From: Neoechinorhynchus agilis | Taxonomy: Eukaryota; Acanthocephala | DNA: 64,000 nt | Assembly (NCBI GenBank): GCA_051530055.1 | Contig: CM121342.1 | Location: 3,162,001-3,226,000 of the forward strand | Direction of reading: 5' to 3' | Shown here: piece by piece, positions 34,622 to 46,439 of the stretch | How the letters are laid out: each line of letters opens with the position of its first letter | How positions within the stretch are numbered: position 1 is the first letter of the stretch | Program-made: the position numbers and the translations under genes | Notes under the pieces: model-generated | The model's database searches: none | Told to the model about the DNA's origin: nothing | Seen by the model: only the letters and a program-made list of their open reading frames with translations

Positions 34622-36005
34622 CACTTAACGGTTACCGAGACTGTGATGGCAAATGACCACCGAGATTCAGTGTGTTTCCGATAATCTCACAATGTAAATC
34701 CAATGGAACAGTGAATACTTAAACGATATCACCGTTCTATATAGAAAGATGTCGTTCAACGCTTCACCATATTTCCCAATACCGCCACGCGATGGTCTCT
34801 TGAAAATCACTCTCATAATCGTCTTAAGGAAAGCGACTTCTTTTAACTTACTGATCAACATCGAGTTTCATGCCAAAATCTATGCAATACCAGGAAACAT
34901 TTTCTTAAAATGAAAATAACATTCATGAGGCTTCAGGGCAATTTTAAATAGGTTAAGAAAAGAAATTATATTGACATTTTAACAAAAGGTTTAAAATAGT
35001 TTATGTTTGTTTTATTATACGTAGAGGTCTTATCCATGGATTGAGAGCTCTTATTAGTGCATTTCATATCAATCGCTCCAACCCAATAAATCAAATCTAT
35101 TTGTCGCAGCTTCAGATGCATCGATCGTCGCTCGTATCTTCAGAGTTTCATTGAAGAGCAATTAGCGAATTCAAACATTCTCTATTGCTGAAATTAGATG
35201 GAATCAATTTAATAAAGGGAAAAATGGTGGTAAGGAAATAGAAAAAATTTGAATAGGTTAATTCGTAAAATAAATGACAAATAAATTGCACAAATCTAAA
35301 GGACAAATTATTTTCTATGAATAAAACCCAGAAGCTGCGACAAGGAAGACTAAGGACGTTCTTAAAGATTTCATTTTAATGATGGCAAAACAAGTGAACG
35401 TCAAAGAAATAATTAAGCGTGCACGATTCTCTTTCTTTGCAAAACAAATCTGCATTTACTAAGAATTCGGCTGGTCAATCAAGAATTTTGATTATTTTTT
35501 GCAAAGAAATCGTTCTCGAGGAAAAGTAAGAGAAATCGCGCAGGCGTTAAAAGATTAAGCATAGATGTTAGTTCAGTTCCCTTATTTTATCAATGATAAT
35601 TCCCAATTCGATATCATAACCGACTAAATGGATACAACGAAGAGAATAAATTGTTAAATCGTGGAAAGAAGGATCCCTAAAATTTGATATCCATTGAGCG
35701 TTGAGCGAGAAAACACAATCATCAATTGAAAATGCCGGGAGGTTAATGGCAAATTCTCTCAATGAGACTCAATAGAGAAATCCGAAACGGAATCCAAAGC
35801 AGCGTCATACTCAATCAGATTCTAAAATGCCGAGGAAACTTTAGAATTACGAAATGAAGATTTTCTTTCTGGATGAGCAAACCATTCAATCAAATGATGA
35901 ATGTTCTTCGAGAAGTCAATAAAGACAAAGATCAAAGATATAAAGGGAATAATTGACAAAAATATTTTGTGCTTCTCAAAAATTGTTTAGATTAAATTAA
36001 TATCT
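34622..36005. other. Unassigned right-arm DNA
   Basis: Mirrors 8031-9433. One conserved minus-strand frame (35568-35750) without ATG; otherwise nothing recognised. Confidence 0.4.
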
Positions 36006-36242
36006 TTGGATTTTTCTCTAAAAAAATCGTCGTCTGGGTTTAAAGCAAACTTCAAAATAACATCCGCGAGTTGCGAAGATTTTATGAAATACATTACTGA
36101 AAACCCAATGTTGGCATATCTGAAGGAAAGAATAGATGATTTTTCCAAATATTGTTTTTTAATAAAAAACAGTTCGCCGGATGTTCTAATGAATCATGAA
36201 AAAATGCAACCTGAATTCGATAAAAATTCACGGAGAAAATAA
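36006..36242 (+). pseudogene. Exon-like frame upstream of KH array C
   Basis: Frame of 78 codons (SASCEDFMKYITENPMLAYL, then KERIDDFSKYC and a basic end NSRRK), with only a few residue changes from 7836-8030. On the same strand as array C and 0.7 kb upstream. No family recognised; possibly part of the same ancestral gene. Confidence 0.4.
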
Positions 36243-36769
36243 GAAGCGAGTAAAGCGCTGATTGCCTCGTTGACGCTCACTTTTGTGAAGGGAAATTCAA
36301 GAGCGTTTAACGAGACTGTGAAAGTTGACGACACACTGGTGAAATACTGAATATCTGACAACTTATTGATCGTCAAAAATATCTCAACGACCAGTTTTCC
36401 ATCAATGTGAAAACGTCGCGAGAAAGGTAGAGGTTCCACCCTCCAGAGGAGTTTTCGTTCGTTCCACGGCAACGCGCCGAAGCAATGAGTGAAAGGACAC
36501 TGACCCCTTTGATTTCTGCATTTCTAGAAACTGAAAAAGTAGAAGTTTAAAACCTGTTGTTGTAGCGGAACTTCTAAAATTGTCCAAAACAGCAACAATA
36601 ATTTAGAGACACTAAGAACTATGGACGCAGCGCAATAAATATTCTCGAGATTTAGTAATTTGTGTAGGTATCGCTTACAATCATCTGATTTATTGGGATG
36701 GGTCAAAGTCTCAGATAGCGACGGATTAAATCTTAAAAAGAATATTAATTAATTTGTATCAACTGACAT

Positions 36770-37742
36770 TTGCTTTCCGAAAAATGTATACAAGAAGATG
36801 TTGATTTTATAGGAACTTTATCCTACATTGAGGATGCAGAACGATTAATTAGCCGAGGCACTTAAATTGACGGCAGCTCAATGGAAGTATTCGAAGTAAT
36901 ACCCAAATCAGATCGATCGCTTAGTGGAAGTTAAAATGAACCAGCGCTCAACAATCATCGGTACAAATGGAGAGGCTGTAAAAGCATTGCAACAAAGGTT
37001 CCACTTGGTGATCGTAGTTCCCGATGAAGACGCAGAGCAAACGCATAATCGATTTATCGTCAGGGGCTTAATCTCGACCAGTGCTCGAAGGCGGTCGAAG
37101 AAATAAAAAATAAAATGGAATAGATTTCGACCCCAAGAACGCAACAGAAAAATCGGAGGAATTCATGAAATCGATCGTTTGATGGAAGTTAAAATGAACC
37201 AGCGCTCAACAATCATCGGTACAAATGGAGAGGCTGTAAAAGCATTGCAAGAAAGGTTCCACTTGGTGATTGTAGTTCCCGATGAAGACGCAGAGCAAAC
37301 GTATAATCGATTTATCGTTTTGGGCTTAATCTCGATGAGTGCTCGAAGGCGGTCGAAGAAATAAAAAATGAAATGGAATAGATTTCGACGGCAAGAACTC
37401 AATGGAAAAATCCGGGGAATTCATCAAATCGATCGCTTAGTGGAAATTAAAATGAACCAGCGCTCAACAATCATCGGTACAAATGAAGAGGCTATAAAAG
37501 CATTGCAACAAAGGTTCCACTTAGTTATTGTAGTTCCCGGTGAGGAAGCAGAGCAAACGGATAATCAATTTATCGTTAGGGATCCCGATCTCGATCAGTG
37601 CTCGAAGGCCGTCGAAGAAATTAAAAAATTATTGGGATGGATTCCGACGACAATTTCCGAGTGCGCTTATTTGTGTGATGGAAAATATTGTGCCTCCTCA
37701 TATAATTCTAATACTAATTGGAAAAAACCATCAAAAGATTAA
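36770..37742 (+). pseudogene. KH-domain tandem array C, three units
   Basis: Plus-strand units start at 36936, 37194 and 37452, exactly 258 bp apart. The last unit is the cleanest: MNQRSTIIGTNEEAIKALQQ, FHLVIVVPGEEAEQTDNQF, IVRDPDLDQCSKAVEEIKKL, and it runs on through a tail (GWIPTTISECAYLCDGKY) to a stop at 37742. Units 1 and 2 have a one-base loss after IVRG that shifts frame, and a stop follows. The GxxG loop is GTNE throughout. This array marks where the right palindrome arm ends, at about 37630. Confidence 0.75.
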
Positions 37743-39550
37743 TTCCTTTGAAAAATGATATAACGTAAATGTCAAATTAAGACAAAAATAAAGGCAAACT
37801 TCATGCTTAAATCTTATTTTTATTCGGCGAAACTTACGCTAAAGTAGAAAATGCCCTTTAGGCGATGAAAAAAGAACACGACTATAAAATGGACGGAATC
37901 ATAAGAGAAGACTTGGACTCTTAACTCATTGGTCCCTCTTTACAGATCAACGACTATCCGACTTTTCGGATTATTCAAATGGTGGTTAAGGTATCAGGTC
38001 CACTCTTCAAGTTTGTTTTCCTTTTTCTTAGTTTTACCACCCTCATTAGGATTCAAAAATAGAAACTGAGTATTTATTTCCGATATTTCACGTCGGTAAT
38101 TCTGACATTTCCCCGAGGTTTGTCATTGTTGAGCGTTTTTAAAAACAAACAATGGCAAACCTTGTGAAAATGTCGGAATTTGTCCGGCATGAAAGATCGG
38201 AAATCAGTTTAATTTTTGAATCCCAACGAGTTGGGGAAACTATTTCTTCAAGTTTGTTTGCAATGACGACATATTCCTTAGAAAAGTTGGGAATTCTGAG
38301 CTTTGATTCGTTGTTTTGCACATTCATAAAAATTGACAAAAAGGACAAAGACATTTTTGGTTAACCTGAAAAATCAATAGATTGCAACAAATTCTGATAG
38401 GTTTCCCAATTTATGATTCTGGTCAAAACGGAGGATAGTCTTCTTTTAACGACTACTTAAGAATATTCTGAGAGATCAGTGACGAGATTGAACGTGGCCA
38501 GGAAAAATAGGTCTCCAACCGAATGATAATACCAAAGAACAACAAAGTTAAAAAAGTTGCAATAAACGCGAATGCGCTTAGAAGGAACCTTCATTTCAAC
38601 TCGAAAGCAGGAAACAAAAATCAACTTTCAATATTCAACATTGTCGTATACTCACAATTTCGATCCATTGTTCAAAACCAAACAATCGTAAACAATTCTA
38701 GAAATAGAAACGTGGAAACCGAACATTTTAAAAATCGACACGGCCGATTTCCACGTCACGATTTCAAACGGCAGCATCGATTAATTCTGTAAACAATGAG
38801 AAAGCCGTCCAGAATCATCAGAATCCCAGACTGCGACAACGAATTCTGGTCAATCTCATCTGTACGATTATTGATGCAATCACAAAAACAGTTTTAAAAG
38901 ATTTAAACCCTGCTGCGTTCAACGTGGATATTGAATTTTTTTCGTCGGGCGAAGTAAAAACTTAAACAATTTTTCAAGAAGAGAAGAAATATCAATTTAT
39001 TTTTATTTCGCCCTCATCAAAAACAATCCATGGATAACATCTTTACAATATTGGATTTTCGCGTGTTCGAATGATCAATTTGAAGATTTTTTCCAATAAA
39101 TGACATGTTTGTTGGAAATTGTGGATCGATTAAAAGAATCCCACTTTTCATTACGGAATTTAACACCATTTTCAAATATTTTAGCACGAACGACATTGCT
39201 AACTGCTAAGCCTTTTTTTTCGAAAAAACTTATGAAATCAACGTTTCTTGCAAAATCTTTTTGTCCTATATTAGAGTTTCAGTAGAAGAGACGTGGTTTT
39301 TATTGTAACGACGATTAAGTAAATGGTTAATATTAGAACAGATATGGAAATTTTGATATCTTGATCGTAGATTGTAATATTTTTGATATTCATGAACGTG
39401 TGTAAGTTATTGATGTGATTTGTTCATTGCTAAGTTCTAATGGTCCGTTCTCTTCCAAATTTTGTCCTAAAATTCCTAGTATTAGTGAACTAACGAAATA
39501 TCCTTCAATTAGTAGCCGCATTTTCTCTTGCGGAAAGCTGAAATTCTGAA
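37743..39550. other. Mostly unassigned DNA with two short ORFs
   Basis: 38152-38364 (+) is a 70-codon ATG frame beginning MANLVKMSEFVRHERSE. 38523-38792 (+) is a basic 89-codon frame rich in Asn, Arg and Lys, followed in another frame by a stretch reading CTIIDAITKTVLKDLNPAAF. Neither is recognised. They might be remnants of a retroelement first ORF, but nothing decides this. Confidence 0.3.
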
Positions 39551-39559
39551 ATGACTAGA

Positions 39560-40240
39560 AGACCTCTCTCGTCGTCGACTGTCATCCTCCAGCGGATCCG
39601 TCATCCACCTCTCCGGATCCCTTATCCACTCCAAAGTAGACAATCACATTCATTTATCCTATTAGTACTCGAGTATTTACTAATTCAGTTGTTCACGAGG
39701 ACCCAGCGGTTCATGGTTCCTCTTCTTTATCACAATAAAAAGTGTTATTATTAAAGACCATATAAGGAAAAAGGTACACAAAGAATTCGAAATGAGTAAA
39801 ATATTTCTATGAACTTGGCGACATAAAAACCTTGAATTTTATGCAATACTGAATAGCCGCCGTTCAGATATCCTTAACCGTGTTCATCGCTTCCATTAAT
39901 GAGTCCTTTAGAGTCTCAATAATCCGTTCGATGCACTTCTTTAGTACGGCATCAATAAGAGCAGAATAGTTAGTCAAGTGCCGCTCACTATTCATGGATT
40001 TGTTCGTAATAAGTTCAGGGTAGACGCCGAGACGACGTAACAATCTATGTGAAAACACACTGAACGATGCTTTTAACTGTTTATTTCTAATGGAAGCCTT
40101 TTTCCCTCTATTTGAATACTTTTTTAAAAAAATTCAACAAACAATCAAAACGCCTCCCAAATAGGCGCAAAATTCGTAATCCCAATTCCATTCATCTCCC
40201 CTCAACGTCCGGGCATTTTCCCATACTGCCAATCTTCGCA
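39560..40240 (+). mobile_element. Decayed relative of LINE family B 3' region (tentative)
   Basis: 39620-39755 resembles 4340-4440 (CTTATCCACTCCAAAGTAGA vs the GTAATCCACTCCAAAATCAA block, and TCATGGTTCCTCTTCTTTAT against TACATGGGTCCTTTTCTTTG), and 40140-40230 resembles 4068-4215. Heavily diverged and partly rearranged. Confidence 0.4.
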
Positions 40241-40682
40241 GATAACTGCAAATAATGCGTATTAGAAAAAATCATATTTATCGCTAATATGGCAGTATAT
40301 CAGGTCGTAAAAATTTCTTCGATACGATTTGTCTTATACATTTTAAAAGTCATGCGTCCAATGATATCATCACGATTTGGGTTGCTTGGTGCTTTAGGTA
40401 AAAATGTCATAATCGGAGATAGTTGCGGATCTGAGCATTCAGTATTGCAATCGAGCTTCTCCTTTTGCTTCTACAATTCATCTACCACATTTTCTCTACA
40501 TGGAATACAATGGGAAATACTCAATTGTTGCTTAAATCTACAGATTTCTTGACCCTACTTCAGTGCACGAATAAGGCCTTGATAAGAATGTATAAAATTT
40601 CCATAAGAACCTTCTTTGATTTATATTCATCAACTCACGTACAAAACGAGAAAGTTTTCTTCAATTAAAGATTTCGTCGTTT
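40241..40682. other. Unassigned DNA
   Basis: AT-rich; one 87-codon plus-strand frame at 40289-40552 with no recognised product. Confidence 0.4.
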
Positions 40683-41215
40683 GATTCATGAACTCAGTGA
40701 TCCTACGAATCAATACATCAAGTGCCCAACAATTTCCTTCTGAATCTAACGTTTCCCGCAAATCGACAGATTAAATCTCAAGGTAAAAAATAAGATTTTA
40801 AATGTTACAGATTTCCGTCAAATCCAAAATAAACAGCGCCTGAGGTGCAATGCTCATAATTTTTTATATTGTACACTCTGTTCTCCTTTCTTAAACGCCA
40901 AATTGCTTTTGAATTGTGGTTTATCAATCCTTCGTTTGAATCTCAAATTCTCATCTGATCCCATAATTTCATAAACTCAGTTATTTTGGGACCTTCCATC
41001 GGCACGTTGCTGATGTGTTTTACAAGCGAATAGAGAACAGATATCAAGAAAAAAATTAGACGCGAAAATTTATCGAGGAAGCCCGTTTTCGACAGTCGGT
41101 TGGTACATTTTTTAAGGATGATGCTGTCATCTACGATGGGCGGATCAAATCTCGGGAAATCTACCAATAACGCGACTGGTAAGTCGCTGGCTGAGCAACA
41201 GAAACGTGCTGTGCC
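40683..41215. repeat. Direct repeat Y, copy 1
   Basis: Almost identical to 45533-46050 and in the same orientation, so the two copies bracket trehalase copy 2. The minus strand has a frame kept in both copies (VDFPRFDPPIVDDSIILKK, then a hydrophobic stretch LIFFLISVLYSLV) that I do not recognise. Confidence 0.88.
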
Positions 41216-42660
41216 TTTCTGGGGCGATCGCGATAATCGTTTCATGCAACACTGGAAATATTGCTAAACGTTTGAGTCGGTGGTAAAGGCCCTCCCGCCA
41301 ATTGGGTTCTTTGATGCTTAAACCCTATGCCCAATCATTGAATAGAACGTGGTCGTTTCCTGAAGTTGTTATCGTTTAATACATACGTATTTTATGGATC
41401 GCTTAATAACGAATCATGGACTCGAATTCTCACATCGCTTCGAAATCAAGTTCAACATGGCGAATATCCTTGCCTTTCTTCAATTAGTCGAACACGCGAA
41501 TGCACGTGGACATAAATGCTCCGTTAGTGCAAAAAAGTCGTTTTTGATAAAACTGTTTCGAAAACGCTAGACTTGAAGATATTTCTACTATTTTTTAGTA
41601 TAAAACTGCAAATGTGTTTCCCCACAGTATAAAGGACAAACTCTCCATAACAAATAATTAAACGCTTCATTCTTATTTTAGTTTCAAGACTTATAAAGGC
41701 CGAATTATAGACGTAAAATTAAAAAGTTGAAACAGAAACTCTTGATCCTTGAGGGCGTTGAGTACGTTTCTAGCTTACAAATGAAGTTTGAGCGATTTCT
41801 TTTTTGGTGAATATAGGGATGCGTCTACTATTCATACCGCTTCTCGATAATTCACCTTGAGTTTATATTTGGATTTATTAAATACTAAATAATAAAGGCG
41901 TCGTATTATCTGTTGGAGAATTAGATATTTGAAGTCTTAGATTTTTGTAGCTCGATTTTTACTTCATAGACTTATCTAAATGATAAAAAAAGTGTCCATC
42001 TTGGCGCTTGAGAATATCTTTACGAACTCTGTGTTGTTCAAGTACAGAATTTTGCTAAATGTCAACTATTCGTTCTTAGTTAAAGCTCGAAGAAGCGGAG
42101 GCGAATTCGAATCTCAAAGGCGTCTATTTAAAAGAAAAGATTTTATTCGGTAATCCTACAATGACGAGTTCAAGTTTGAATATCATACAACGATTTGATG
42201 AACGCGCCATTGCTCTGAGATCCGATTAAAATTCAATATCTAGTAACGAATATTGCACCAATAAAAAAACTAGAAATTTCTATTTCGTTTCCCCAGCCCT
42301 TTAAGCCTCCTGCAACTGAATATCAAACGATTTATGTTTTTGCAAAAACAAATATTCTTAAAAGCGAATTTTTAACTGTCGGATTGCCTCTTTCAGTTCA
42401 ATGGATTTAGGTATTTACAAATCGATTCGAAACTAAATTCTGTTCTAAATCTAAAAGCGCTTAAATTCGAATCTAATGGAAACGCAATTATTTCACTGTT
42501 GGTCCATTTTTTTTAAACTGCTACTTTAAGATGCTGTTTGTTCTCATGAAAACTTAATTGAGCGATGTTTTCGTGTTTATCGACATGACAATTTTACTCA
42601 CTTCAATTTTTAAACCCGTCAACAACATTTTGTTTTCGAGCATATCGTTTTGAAGTGTAA
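41216..42660. other. Unassigned AT-rich DNA upstream of trehalase copy 2
   Basis: No gene, repeat or element recognised. Probably the 5' flank of the trehalase locus. Confidence 0.5.
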
Positions 42661-42671
42661 ACATTTGTTAG

Positions 42672-42680
42672 TATATAAAG
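42672..42680 (+). promoter_or_regulatory. TATA box of trehalase copy 2
   Basis: TATATAAAG, followed about 25-35 bp later by the likely start region (GAGTACATTGAGTTAAG), and about 200 bp before the signal-peptide ATG at 42873. Copy 1's own promoter lies outside the window. Confidence 0.65.
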
Positions 42681-42872
42681 TCGAGTAACGAGTACATTGA
42701 GTTAAGATTTTACAAGCTTCAATCCTTTCAAACGAACGCTTCCGAAAAATTACCTTGAGTTTTACCTGTGCAAAACAACAACACTCTATCGCTTTTGATC
42801 AATCCTCGAAAAAAAGACTGAAGACTTTTCTAATAAAAGAATCTCACCAACTGAGGCTTCAGCAAAAATACA

Positions 42873-44247
42873 ATGATCCGAGGATTTTATTCGACAATAT
42901 TCATCATTCTCGCAGCAATCGTGGCACCGACACTTTGCGAACTGCTGTGGATCTCAAAACAGCCAATGAAGCCGAAGAGAAAATGAATAGAAGTAGAGAA
43001 CAAGTATTTATCGAACTTACCTCGGCTGCGGAGAGCGGTTGGGATTTCAGCTCTAAGTATTGGTACTTAAGGAGGTTGCTCATTCGTTCTCAGAATCCAA
43101 AGCTTGAGCTTTAAAGAAATCTCTTCACAAGCAGACGAACGAATTTGTTGTTCTGTTTGTTCTTTAGGATTTTCGCATTTACCCTTTTTAGGACCATATT
43201 TTGCGAGACTTTGAACCATTTAATAGTCTGGGTTGAGTAGTTTAAATTTATCCAAAAGTACAAACTCCTTCGTTTGAAACTTTTACATAGTAAGAAATGC
43301 CTTGAAATGGCAATGGTATTCATTAATCGCCTTAAAACAAATTCAGTGGACTTGAGTATTCATTGGTTTATTTTGAGTCTTAGCTTTTCGGAACAGTAAA
43401 GTCCAAACAAATCTTCTGATTTTTTATTCGCTCTTAAATCCATTTAAGTACCAATACAATCGTTGGCTGGCATACACCGGAACCACACGCGAGGAGAATG
43501 TATAGTACTCGTACAACCCGGATTATTCCAGTTTGCCTCAATAGTATTCTTTTCCTTGTGGCGGATAAATTGTCCAAATTTGAATTATTGCTAAATAGGA
43601 CGGATAAGGTTCAATATTTTAATAATCAAAAGGAACGAATTCGAATGGGTTTAACAAAATACATGTGGGATCCTGTCGATCTTCAATGGTATGACTTTGA
43701 TTTGGACTTTAACGCTACTCACAAAACCTTCTATGCATCGAATCTGTTTCCTTTGTGGGCAAAGAGCCATTCGTTAACTGACGATGAACTGCACAGGATC
43801 GTCAAACGGCTTGAGGACCTCGACGTATTGTCGTTTCCCAGCGGCTTTCCAACTTCATTTGTCACAAGCCTTGAACAGTGGGACCTCCCAAATGCTTGGG
43901 CACCTGTGCAGGATATCGTAATCCGAGGCTTAATGAATATCAAGTGTGGAAATTCCGCTGGGTTAGCCTTTGATTTGTTAGAAAGATGGATTGCTAACAA
44001 TTATCAAACATTCAAATCAACTTCGAATATGTACGAAAAGTACAGCGCCGTAACTTCCGGATACCCTGGAGAGGGTGGCGAATACGACGTTCAAGTTGGT
44101 TTTGGATGGACTAATGGGGTGGCGCTTAACTATTTATTCGAGTTTGGTCATCGCTTAGTCATTAAGTCTCCGTTTGACTTCAGGACGACCACAATAGTCA
44201 TTGGTGTAGTATTTGGACTTCTCGGCATTTATAGTATCCTTCTGTAG
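42873..44247 (+). pseudogene. Trehalase copy 2, internally deleted
   Basis: Begins with a good signal peptide at 42873 (MIRGFYSTIFIILAAIVAP, then TLCELLW), which is trehalase-like in position. At about 42949 it jumps to the sequence found at 735 in copy 1, so the whole N-terminal half including signature 1 is gone and the frames do not match across the joint (the signal-peptide frame stops within about 15 codons). It then keeps SGWDFSS, the intron, and exon b (about 43505-44247) with QWDLPNAWAP and GEGGEYDVQVGFGWTNG. The end is cut at GIYSILL by a stop, losing the rest of the membrane anchor. Exon b differs from copy 1 at only a handful of residues, so the duplication is recent. It cannot make an active enzyme as it stands. 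Confidence 0.85.
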
Positions 44248-44485
44248 TTCTAAAGCTTAAGCTACGTTCCGGTTGTGAATTGCTTCGCATATTCCTCACA
44301 CCTTCACGTAAAATATAGATAGCATTTGCCGAGAAGTCCAGATACTACACCAAGGACTATTGTGGCGGTCTTGTAGTCAAACGGAGGCTTGTTGACTAAG
44401 CGATGACCAAACATGGATAAATAGTTAGGCGAAACCAGCTTGAGCGTCGTATTCACCGCCCTCTCCAGCGTAGCTTCTGGACTTC
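44248..44485 (-). repeat. Snap-back inverted duplication of trehalase 3' end
   Basis: The minus strand repeats the trehalase C-terminus (RLVNKPPFDYKTATIVLGVV) and the bases around the stop codon, directly after the plus-strand copy, and then the plus-strand sequence resumes at about 44470 (CTTCTGGACTTCTCGGCATC). The inverted piece is more diverged than copies 1 and 2 are from each other, so its donor may be a third, unseen trehalase. Confidence 0.82.
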
Positions 44486-45532
44486 TCGGCATCTATATTG
44501 TAATGGTATCCATATTTGACGTGAAGATTAGAGTTGCTATGAGGAATATGCGACGCGATTAGCGACCGGAACGTGGCTTAAGTTTTGGAACTTCAGATTC
44601 GTGATCTTTTTTATTGCGGTTAATAACTGTATATTTTTGTTTCTCTATTGTGTGAAGATTGTGATTCGCTGAGGGTGCAATTGCCTTCTATAAACCTAGA
44701 ATTTGATTGGGACAGAAAATTCATATCTTAATGAGACGATCGTGATACCAAAATGCGCAATTTCTTCAAAATAATTATATTCATTTTAATTCTTATGGTC
44801 TTAGTTAATTTCAGGTTGTTGAATATTTTAATAATGTGTTCTCCAGTACTGAGTTTTATCTAAATAAGAGGACGACAGCTTTCGTCCTTCCTCAAATGAA
44901 TTTAAATGAGAGCAGATAACCTGATGGCGAATTTTTTAAACAAGTAAACTTCACAAGAATGCTTAAAACAGTGAACTTTATTAAATCTGATTTACAAATG
45001 GGATACTGTTACATTTTGTATAGGTTTCAAATTTCATTTAGTTGAAATCTATTTGAAAGATACAAATGGATGATTTCCATATAATGCATTGAATTATATT
45101 TGAGAATTCGATTTCGGAAAATTCGGTATACGTTCTGCAAGAGGAATGTTTTCTTTGTCATCAAACTTTGGATGAAGTTATTGACATTAAACCGGACGTA
45201 AATTTTCTTCATTAAACAAAATCTGTTCTTAGAACACCTTAAAATTTGAAGTAGAAAATATCAGCTTTCTAAAATAGCTAAGAAGTGCATTATCCTCTTG
45301 AACCGATTAAATGCATTTGGAAAAGTAGCCTCTTTCCTTTTTTACAGTTCGTATGACTCCTTTATTATATTGCGAATATTAAATACACTTACAGGATAGT
45401 ATTTTTTAAGGTCCGAGCATCAAAAAAGCTACCCAGAATGTCGGGAATAGTTTAAAAAATGTTTGAAATTTCAGCTGCTTTAAACCAACCCGAAAATTAA
45501 ATCACTTATTTTTGAATCGATCGTCCAAAATC
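44486..45532. other. Duplicated 3' flank of trehalase copy 2
   Basis: Co-linear with 2030-3090 with small indels. No gene recognised. Confidence 0.7.
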
Positions 45533-46050
45533 TTGATACGAATCAATACATCAAGTACCCAACAATTTCCTTCTGAATCTAACGTTTCCCGCAAATCGAC
45601 AGATTAAATCTCAAGGTAAAAAATAAGATTTTAAATGTTACAGATTTCCGTCAAATCCAAAATAAACAGCGCCTGAGGTGCAATGCTCATAATTTTTTAT
45701 ATTGTACACTCTGTTCTCCTTTCTTAAACGCCAAATTGCTTTTGAATTGTGGTTTATCAATCCTTCGTTTGAATCTCAAATTCTCATCTGATCCCATAAT
45801 TTCATAAACTCAGTTATTTTGGGACCTTCCATCGGCATATTGCTGATGTGTTTTACAAGCAAATAGAGAACAGATATCAAGAAAAAAATTAGACGCGAAA
45901 ATTTTTCGTAGAAGCCTGTTTTCGGTAGTCGGTTGTTACTTTTTTTTAAGGATGATGCTGTCATCTACGATGGGCGGATCAAATCTCGCGAAATCTACCA
46001 ATGGCGCGACTGGTAAGCCGCTGGCTGAGCTACAGAAACGTGCTGTGCCA
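45533..46050. repeat. Direct repeat Y, copy 2
   Basis: Twin of 40683-41215, joined immediately to the end of the trehalase duplication. The two diverge at the GCTGTGCC boundary. Confidence 0.88.
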
Positions 46051-46435
46051 TTTATTAGGAAAACTAAAATCAATAATTTTCTATCGAGGTTGTAAGAACC
46101 ATACGCACCGATTTCGGTCAAGGAAGCGCTGGTCTTCGCTCAATGTCCATGGCCGTAGAGTTATAAGTTTGTACATTCCCCCGGATTTCAGTGGACTAGA
46201 GCTCGTAATTCCAGTTTGAGTTAAAGGTTTCGAATCTTGAATTCGTCCAGTGAATAAATAAAATTTAAAGGCATGATTTCGCATCAGCGGCTCCTATCTT
46301 CATGCCAATACATAAAGAAGCCACAAAATCAAAATCCTTTTTGAGTGCAACAACAAGGATTTATTCGTTAGGAATCGCAATGTATTTACAAATTTTGGAT
46401 CGGACAGTGAGGATAGCGATTCAGGACATTTTTAA
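46051..46435. other. Unassigned DNA
   Basis: No gene recognised. Confidence 0.4.
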
Positions 46436-46439
46436 ATCG

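Larger units (their letters stand above)
25344..37630 (-). repeat. Right arm of giant imperfect palindrome
   Basis: Inverted partner of 6400-17853. It retains segments lost on the left (the zinc knuckle and endonuclease part of the R2-type insertion) and has one private insertion (27165-27295). Its outer end runs into KH array C, mirroring array A. Confidence 0.93.
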
